Under the pieces are notes generated by a model. That model was not told the DNA's origin, made no database searches, and saw nothing but the letters and a program-made list of their open reading frames with translations. Both the position numbers and the translations under genes were made by a program. From Nonomuraea guangzhouensis (GTDB taxonomy: Bacteria; Actinomycetota; Actinomycetes; Streptosporangiales; Streptosporangiaceae), in assembly GCF_019396345.1 (NCBI RefSeq), contig NZ_JAHKRM010000032.1, positions 62,001-126,000 on the forward strand: a stretch of DNA of 64,000 nucleotides, in the 5' to 3' direction. Positions within the stretch are counted from its first letter, which is position 1. Every line of letters starts with the position of its first letter. Below are positions 58,729 to 64,000 of the stretch, in pieces.

Positions 58729-59570
58729 TGACCAAGACGATCCGGCGCTCGGGTGAGCGCGTCCGCTGGTGGGCCTACGTCCTGCTGGGGCTGGCCGTGT
58801 TCGCCTGCCTGTTCCCGCTGTACTGGATGTTCGTGGTGGCCACGACCGACACCGCGACCGCCGCGCGGCTGCCGCCCGCGATCGCGCCCGGCGGCAACTT
58901 CTTCCATCTGGCCGACCTGGTGTTCACGACGGTGCCGTTCGTGAGCTCGATCGTCAACAGCCTCATCGTGGCCGGCACGATCGCGGTCGGGCAGGCCCTG
59001 CTGTGCTCGCTGGCCGGGTTCGCCTTCGCCAAGCTGCGCTTTCCCGGCCGCAACGTGCTGTTCCTGATCGTCGTGCTCACCATGACGGTGCCGACGCAGC
59101 TCTCCGTCATCCCGCAGTACATGATCATCTCCTCGCTGGGCTGGGTGGACACGCTCCAGGCGCTCATCGTGCCCGGCCTGGCCAACGCGTTCGGGATCTT
59201 CTGGATGCGCCAGCACCTGTCCACCACGATCAGCGACGAGATCCTCCAGGCCGCGCGCATCGACGGCGCCACCACCTGGCAGATCTTCTGGCGCATCGCG
59301 TTCCCGCTGGTGCGGCCGGCCGCGTTCGTGCTCGGCCTGCTCGGCTTCGTCACCGCCTGGAACGACTTCCTGTGGCCGTTCATCGTGCTGAAGTCGCCGG
59401 AGATGTACACCGCGCAGATCGCCATCAAGGCGCTGCAGAACAGCTTGAACATCGATCTCGGGCTCGCCATGTCGGGCTCGTTCCTGGCCACCATCCCGCT
59501 GCTGGTGCTGTTCGTCTTCGTGGGCCGGCGCATGGTGGCCGGGATCATGGACGGCGCCTTCAAGGGCTGA
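58725..59570 (+). CDS. Sugar ABC transporter permease (MalG type)
   Basis: A 281-residue permease with six membrane segments and EAA-type loop (EILQAARIDGATTWQIFWRI). Forms the channel with the upstream permease. The GH43 gene begins 27 bp downstream. Confidence 0.92.
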   Translation: MMTKTIRRSGERVRWWAYVLLGLAVFACLFPLYWMFVVATTDTATAARLPPAIAPGGNFFHLADLVFTTVPFVSSIVNSLIVAGTIAVGQALLCSLAGFAFAKLRFPGRNVLFLIVVLTMTVPTQLSVIPQYMIISSLGWVDTLQALIVPGLANAFGIFWMRQHLSTTISDEILQAARIDGATTWQIFWRIAFPLVRPAAFVLGLLGFVTAWNDFLWPFIVLKSPEMYTAQIAIKALQNSLNIDLGLAMSGSFLATIPLLVLFVFVGRRMVAGIMDGAFKG

Positions 59571-59597
59571 CCTTCTCGCAGAAAGAAACCGCGCAAC

Positions 59598-61109
59598 GTG
59601 CCGATGTACGACAATCCGGTGATCAGCGGGTTCCACCCGGATCCGAGCGTGTGCCGGGTCGGCGAGGACTACTATCTCGTCTGCTCCAGCTTCGAGTACT
59701 TCCCCGGCGTGCCGATCTTCCACAGCCGGGACCTGGTGCACTGGCGGCAGGTGGGCAACGTCCTCGACCGGCCGTCGCAACTGGAGCTGCCCCCTGAGAC
59801 GCCCGCCTCCGGCGGGATCTACGCGCCCACGATCCGGCACCACGACGGCCGGTTCTACCTGATCACCACGAACGTGGGCGGCCGGGACAACTTCATCGTC
59901 ACCGCCGACCGCCCCGAAGGACCGTGGTCGGACCCCGTCTGGATCGACCTGCCGGGCATCGACCCCCATCTGTCCTGGGACGAGGACGGCTCCTGCTGGT
60001 GCGCCTTCTCCGGTACACAGGTGGCGCGGATCGACCCGGTGGCCGGCAAGGTGCTGGAGGGGCCGTATCACGCCTGGTCCGGAGTGGGCATGAAATATCC
60101 GGAAGGGCCGCACCTCTTCCACGTGGGCGACTGGTGGTACCTGCTGATGTCCGAGGGCGGCACCGAACGCGGCCACAGCGTCTCGATCGCCCGCGCCCGC
60201 TCACCGCGCGGCCCGTACGAGGCGGGCCCGGCCAACCCGATCCTGTCGCATCGCAGCACCGACCTGCCAATCCAGAGCACCGGTCACGCCGACATGGTGG
60301 AGGCGGCCGACGGCACCTGGTGGATGATCCTGCTCGGCACCCGCCCGCGCGGCTACACGCCGGAGTTCCAGGTCCTCGGGCGCGAGACGTTCCTCACCCC
60401 GGTGGACTGGGTGGACGGCTGGCCCGTCGTCGGTCCGGTCCTCGAACGCCATCCGGCACCCGCTGCCTGGCACCCCCTCCCCGAGCTCCCGCCACGGGAC
60501 GATTTCGACGCCGGCGCACTGGCGCCGCACTGGGTCTCGCCGCGTAGCCGCCCGGACGGCTCCTGGTCGCTGGCCGAACGCCCCGGCTGGCTCACCCTGC
60601 ACGCCACCGGCGCCACGCTGGACCGCCCTGGACACACCTTCGTCGGGCGCCGCCAGCAGCACCACGACTGCCGCGTCACCGCGCGCCTGGACCCGGGGTC
60701 GGCCAGGGCCGGACTGTCCGTGCGCATGGACGAGGCGCACCACTATGACCTGGAGGTCCACGAAGGGCGGGCCCGCGTGTTCGCGCGGATCGGCCCGCTG
60801 CGCCAGTGCGTGGCAGACCATCCGGTCCCCTCAGGCCCGCTCACCCTCGCCATCGACGTCCGTACGCGCGACCTCCTGCCGCCGTCGGTGACCGCGCCCA
60901 CCGCCGAGCCGGTCGGCGTCGGGGCCCGGGGCCCGGACACCCTCGCCTTCTCCGCCGACGGGGTCCTGCTGGCCGAGCTCGACGGCCGCTACCTGTCCAC
61001 CGAGGTGGCCACCGGCTTCACCGGGCGGGTCATCGGCATGTACGTCACGGACGGCAGCGCGAGCTTCGACTGGTTCGACTACGAGGCCGCTTGCCAGACG
61101 GAGAGCTGA
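59598..61109 (+). CDS. GH43 beta-xylosidase/alpha-L-arabinofuranosidase
   Basis: A 503-residue GH43 enzyme with a five-bladed propeller (about 1-290) and a C-terminal beta-sandwich of the xylosidase-XynB type. The catalytic triad can be read: base Asp15 (FHPDPSVCR), pKa-modulating Asp122 (GIDPHLSWDED) and acid Glu169 (YPEGPHLF). No signal peptide, so it works on imported xylo/arabino-oligosaccharides. GTG 59598 (ATG 59604 is alternative); the ribosome site is weak. Confidence 0.92.
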   Translation: MPMYDNPVISGFHPDPSVCRVGEDYYLVCSSFEYFPGVPIFHSRDLVHWRQVGNVLDRPSQLELPPETPASGGIYAPTIRHHDGRFYLITTNVGGRDNFIVTADRPEGPWSDPVWIDLPGIDPHLSWDEDGSCWCAFSGTQVARIDPVAGKVLEGPYHAWSGVGMKYPEGPHLFHVGDWWYLLMSEGGTERGHSVSIARARSPRGPYEAGPANPILSHRSTDLPIQSTGHADMVEAADGTWWMILLGTRPRGYTPEFQVLGRETFLTPVDWVDGWPVVGPVLERHPAPAAWHPLPELPPRDDFDAGALAPHWVSPRSRPDGSWSLAERPGWLTLHATGATLDRPGHTFVGRRQQHHDCRVTARLDPGSARAGLSVRMDEAHHYDLEVHEGRARVFARIGPLRQCVADHPVPSGPLTLAIDVRTRDLLPPSVTAPTAEPVGVGARGPDTLAFSADGVLLAELDGRYLSTEVATGFTGRVIGMYVTDGSASFDWFDYEAACQTES

Positions 61110-61126
61110 ACGATAAGCCTCGACAT

Positions 61127-61522
61127 GTGACTAGTTCTGGCGATGAGCTACGCGCCGCCCTGCACGCTCGGAAGGATCTCGGCCCGGACTTCGAGGAGGC
61201 GCTCATCGAGTCGTTCCTGGAGAAGGTGGACCGGGAGATCGATCGGCGCGTGGACAGCCGTCTCGCGCGGGAACGGCCGCTGCCGCAAGCCCAGCCATCG
61301 CCGGACTCGGGGCGGCGGCTGGCGTTGGCGATCGTCTCGGTGGTGCTCGGCGTGGTGGGCAGCATAGCCGCGCTCGCCGCGGAGACCGGCGCGGCGGTGC
61401 TCGTGATCTGGATCGGCATCGCCGTGGTGAACGTGGCCTTCATGTTCGGCGATCCGAACCGGGCACCCGTCTCCAGGAGCAGGCAGGCACCGCCGGCGCC
61501 GGAGGATCCGCTGCGCTGGTGA
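61127..61522 (+). CDS. Small membrane protein of unknown function
   Basis: A 131-residue protein from a GTG at 61127, 17 bp after the GH43 stop. The N-terminal half is a charged helix (DELRAALHARKDLGPDFEEA, then IESFLEKVDREIDRRVD) and the C-terminal half has two membrane segments. This plan is common in actinomycetes but unnamed. Ribosome site weak; the start could be later. Confidence 0.65.
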   Translation: MTSSGDELRAALHARKDLGPDFEEALIESFLEKVDREIDRRVDSRLARERPLPQAQPSPDSGRRLALAIVSVVLGVVGSIAALAAETGAAVLVIWIGIAVVNVAFMFGDPNRAPVSRSRQAPPAPEDPLRW

Positions 61523-61558
61523 GCGTCCGGCGGCCATCGGCTGATGGCCGCCGGACGC
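61523..61558. terminator. Bidirectional terminator hairpin, 16-bp perfect stem
   Basis: GCGTCCGGCGGCCATC (61523-61538), loop GGCT, and its exact complement (61543-61558) form a 16-bp stem starting at the base after the small membrane protein stop. It separates the GH43 operon from the convergent lanthipeptide precursor gene. Confidence 0.82.
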
Positions 61559-61584
61559 GTCCGTTATCTAAGGATCTCGCCGGA

Positions 61585-61710
61585 CTACGTCGAGACGAAG
61601 GACGTCTGGCAGCCGGGCACGGTCCAGGTCATACAGCAGATGGCCTTTTCCTGAGCACCGGCGTTCTCCTGGGGCGCGAGCTCCTGAAGAGCGTTGACAT
61701 CGGTCGGCAT
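61585..61710 (-). CDS. Lanthipeptide precursor peptide (41 residues)
   Basis: A 41-codon gene directly downstream of the lanthipeptide synthetase, 4 bp after its stop. AAAGGAGGTGA before the ATG is an unusually complete ribosome site. The peptide begins MPTDVNALQEL, an acidic leader with an LQEL motif like class III/IV leaders, and ends in a core with three Cys (25, 26, 34) and six Ser/Thr (28, 30, 36, 37, 40, 41), including CCMTWTVPGCQTS. The C-terminal half has exactly the residues needed for lanthionine rings. No processing protease or transporter is within the window. It is too short for standard gene calling. Confidence 0.82.
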   Translation of the reverse strand: MPTDVNALQELAPQENAGAQEKAICCMTWTVPGCQTSFVST

Positions 61711-61724
61711 GGGTTCACCTCCTT
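61711..61724 (-). promoter_or_regulatory. Exceptionally strong ribosome binding site of the precursor gene
   Basis: AAAGGAGGTGA matches the 16S anti-Shine-Dalgarno over 11 bases, and its last TGA is the stop codon of the synthetase gene. Translation of the precursor can therefore be started or restarted right at synthetase termination, giving many more precursor copies than enzyme. Confidence 0.75.
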
Positions 61725-64000
61725 TCGGTGGGCGGCAGCTGGAGAGTGAAGTCATCGGGCATGAACCACCGGGGGCCGCCGTGGCGCAGGCGCAGCAGGA
61801 AGCCGATGATCCCGGCCAGGCCCAGGTTGTAGCCGAATGACTCGTCCGGGGTGGGTATGACCGTCCGCCGGTTCGTACGGACGTGGCCGCCGCGTACACA
61901 GGCCGCGAGCTCCGCGGCCCACGTGAGATAGCGGGCATCGCCCCGCACCGCGGCCAGATCGAGCAGCAGTTCTCCGTTTCCCGCGTTCCCGTGGCAGTGG
62001 CCGGGACCGACCAGCCATCGCTCGTTCCGCACGGCCGTCGCGGCCATCTCGGCCATGTGCAGGAAGCGTGCCTCACCGGTCGCCCGCCACAGACGGGCGA
62101 AGAAGGCGCCGATGCCGCCGGAGCCGTTGCACCACCAGGCCGTGTCCGGCGCCGGTGCCCCGCCGGACGCGGAGTCCTTGGGGCCGACCGGCCACCGCAC
62201 GGCCTCGCCGACCGGTTCGGCGCGGATGTACAGCGCGTCGCCGCAGGTCACGGCCAGGTCGGTGTAGTCGGGCCGGGCCAGGTCACGGCCGGCGGCCAGC
62301 AGGAACGTGGCGATTCCGGCGACGCCGTGGGCGAAACCGTAGTGGGTGAGTCCGGCCAGCTTGGAGCCGAACTCGTCCGGGATGGGCCACACGACCTCGT
62401 CAACCTGATGCCTGCGCGTCTCCATCAGCGAGTCCGCGCAGTACTGGGCTCGGGCGCGGAACTCCGCGTCCCCCGTGGCGCGCCACAGCGCGAGCTGCGC
62501 GACCCCGGCGCCCGCCGTGCCGTGGGTGAAGTCGGGTACCGGCCAGCGCAGGGGGATGCGCTTGGCGTAGGAGAGGGCGCGTTCGGCCAGCTCGTCGTGC
62601 TCCAGCGTACGGGCGGCCTGGTGAAGCGCCCAGGCGGCGCCCGAGCGGCCGAAGAACAGGCCGGGGAGAGCGCGGGGCTCCCGCTCCAGCTCCGCCGCCA
62701 GCCAGGTGGCGGCGGTGGCCAGGGCGTCCCGGCACCGTTCGTCGTCCAGCGCGCGGACCGCGCCGGTGAGCACCGCGACGATGCCGCCGGCACCGGTGTG
62801 GACGTTGCCGGGGTCGCCGGTGCGGTTCTCGTACGTGAAGGGCGGCCACAGGTGCGCGGCATCCGGGGTCATCCGCTCCACGGTGTGGGCCAGCAGGTCG
62901 CGCAGCAGGTCGTCCTGCTCGTCAGAGGTGAGGACCGTGATCGGCGTCGGCCCGGGTGGCCGCCGGGAGCCGTTACGCAGGGCCGCCTCGACGCGCTGGA
63001 GGCTCCAGCGCGCCTCAGGCTCGCCGGCGGTCAGCCCGAGGACCGCCGGCGCGAGTCGCCGCAGCGCCTCGTTGCCGTGCATGGCGGTACGGACGAGCAG
63101 CTCCATGCGTTCCTCGACCGGCCGGGCGGGGGCGTCCTCCGCGGCCAGCACGGGATTGACGCCGCTGCAGATGTACAGCAGGCAGGCGCCGAGGCTGTAG
63201 AGGTCCGCCGCCTGCGAGGCCGGCCCCGAGCCCGCCGCGATCTGCTCCGGTGCCGTGTAGCCGGGTGTCATGACGGGCGCGGCCCGCTCGCCGGGCCGCG
63301 TCACGAACTCCACGTCCACCAGCCGCAGCGTGCCGCCGGGGGTCACCACGACGTTGCCCGGGTTGAAATCGCGCAGTACGAGGCCGGCGCCGTGCACCAG
63401 CGCCACCAGATCGACCAGCCGCCTGGCCACGGCGAGCACGTCCGGTAGCGGCGGCCGGCGGCTCTCCTCGTCCCGTGACCGCTCCTCCACCCACCGCCGG
63501 AGGGAAGGACCGGGGATCTCCTCCTCCGCCAGGAACAGGTGCCCCTGGTAGCCGGTCAGCGCCACCTTGCGCGGTGTGACGCCCAGTGGCTCCAGCAGGT
63601 CCAGCATGTCCGCCTCACGGCGCAGCCAGGTGTGCGCGTCCGCGATGTGCGGCCGCGCCTCCTTGAGGATCACCCGGCGTCCGCTCGTCCGGTCCACGGC
63701 CCGATAGACGCCGCCCCGGTTGGAGTGCCGGATCGCCTCGTCCACCTGGTAACGATCGGCGATCAGCACCGGCCTGCCGCGCTCGGCGGGCGGCGTCGGC
63801 GGCACCATGGCGGGCAGCGGCGGCGGCGCCCACGGCGGGGCCGTGAACCAGGCCTCCCGCCGGTCCTCCACCCACGTGCCGTCCGGGGCCACGAGCATCG
63901 GGACGTACGAGCCGTCGTCGTCGAGCCGGGGCAGCGCGCTGGTGAACCCGCCGTACCGATAGTGGACCAGGCTGCCGGGTTGATAGGCCCGATCCGAGAG
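61715..64000 (-). CDS. Lanthipeptide synthetase with kinase and LanC-like domains (class IV-like), 5' end off the window
   Basis: 761 residues are visible, read leftwards from the edge; the N-terminal lyase-like domain is cut. The visible start (RAYQPGSLVHYRYGGF) is typical of the end of the class III/IV lyase domain, so an internal ATG at 63898 is not the true start. Numbering from that ATG, the Ser/Thr-kinase domain has Lys79 (VILKE), Asp177 (LRDFNPGN) and Asp195; a LanC-like cyclase domain is at about 330-727. Zinc ligands Cys590 (WWCNGSGG), Cys635 and His636 (GHCHG) are present. Class III LanKC lack these and class IV LanL have them, so class IV is favoured. It phosphorylates, eliminates and cyclises the precursor's Ser/Thr/Cys. 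Confidence 0.88.
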   Translation of the reverse strand, partial: LSDRAYQPGSLVHYRYGGFTSALPRLDDDGSYVPMLVAPDGTWVEDRREAWFTAPPWAPPPLPAMVPPTPPAERGRPVLIADRYQVDEAIRHSNRGGVYRAVDRTSGRRVILKEARPHIADAHTWLRREADMLDLLEPLGVTPRKVALTGYQGHLFLAEEEIPGPSLRRWVEERSRDEESRRPPLPDVLAVARRLVDLVALVHGAGLVLRDFNPGNVVVTPGGTLRLVDVEFVTRPGERAAPVMTPGYTAPEQIAAGSGPASQAADLYSLGACLLYICSGVNPVLAAEDAPARPVEERMELLVRTAMHGNEALRRLAPAVLGLTAGEPEARWSLQRVEAALRNGSRRPPGPTPITVLTSDEQDDLLRDLLAHTVERMTPDAAHLWPPFTYENRTGDPGNVHTGAGGIVAVLTGAVRALDDERCRDALATAATWLAAELEREPRALPGLFFGRSGAAWALHQAARTLEHDELAERALSYAKRIPLRWPVPDFTHGTAGAGVAQLALWRATGDAEFRARAQYCADSLMETRRHQVDEVVWPIPDEFGSKLAGLTHYGFAHGVAGIATFLLAAGRDLARPDYTDLAVTCGDALYIRAEPVGEAVRWPVGPKDSASGGAPAPDTAWWCNGSGGIGAFFARLWRATGEARFLHMAEMAATAVRNERWLVGPGHCHGNAGNGELLLDLAAVRGDARYLTWAAELAACVRGGHVRTNRRTVIPTPDESFGYNLGLAGIIGFLLRLRHGGPRWFMPDDFTLQLPPTERR

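Noticed and set aside
61715..63898. ATG at 63898 as the start of the lanthipeptide synthetase
   Set aside because: The frame stays open to the window edge and the upstream 34 codons read as typical synthetase sequence (SLVHYRYGGF), so the gene begins outside the window.

Overview
The window is high-GC (about 70%) actinobacterial chromosome: GTG starts are common, genes often overlap by 4 bp (ATGA/GTGA), the sugar ABC systems lack their own ATPase, and terminators are GC hairpins without T tracts. Gene content and protein style suggest a soil actinomycete of the Nonomuraea/Streptosporangiaceae type; this placement is inference. I saw no tRNA, rRNA, IS element, prophage or CRISPR array.

Layout. 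(1) 1-5653: a LacI regulator (cut by the left edge) divergent from an arabino-oligosaccharide ABC importer (Tat lipoprotein plus two permeases) and a GH51 arabinofuranosidase. (2) 5634-28563: a 23-kb catabolic island with a GMC oxidoreductase, an isonitrile-hydratase-like protein, two complete Opp/Dpp-type ABC importers, aldehyde dehydrogenase, acyl-CoA synthetase, amidohydrolase, amidase, a kinase/M23-like/class-III-aminotransferase fusion, a TetR regulator and a phosphotriesterase-family protein. Five promoters in the island share one operator-like motif (TCGAACGWTCG core), so it looks like a single TetR regulon. Nothing shows its substrate directly; the enzymes fit uptake and breakdown of an amide or amine compound through aldehyde and acid to a CoA ester. 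(3) 28645-31232: a TPR membrane protein and a TPR/AAA+ ATPase. (4) 31305-39073: a GntR regulator divergent from a molybdenum hydroxylase operon (FAD, 2Fe-2S and a large subunit split into two genes) with an EthD-like protein, MoxR and VWA maturation factors and an amidohydrolase. (5) 39080-40406: an orphan Pycsar-effector-like membrane protein and small unknown proteins. (6) 40510-43610: two secreted hydrolases (tannase/feruloyl esterase and CocE families). (7) 43639-48165: a CitMHS-type transporter, LysR regulator, CaiB-type CoA transferase and CitE-type lyase, an apparent hydroxy-acid uptake and cleavage module. (8) 48262-54080: secreted carboxylesterase, GH3 beta-glucosidase with PA14, and a CBM32-linked PETase/cutinase-like enzyme. 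(9) 54349-61522: IclR and LacI regulators, a second sugar ABC importer with GH43 xylosidase/arabinosidase, and a small membrane protein. (10) 61585-64000: a lanthipeptide locus, a kinase/LanC-type synthetase (cut by the right edge) with class-IV-like zinc ligands, followed by a 41-residue Cys-rich precursor.

Overall the window is a plant-polymer and small-molecule catabolism region, with extracellular depolymerases, cognate importers and a local regulator for nearly every block, ending in a RiPP cluster. Strongest leads: the TetR-controlled catabolic island, the lanthipeptide synthetase and precursor pair, and the type-II-PETase-like enzyme with a fused carbohydrate-binding domain.
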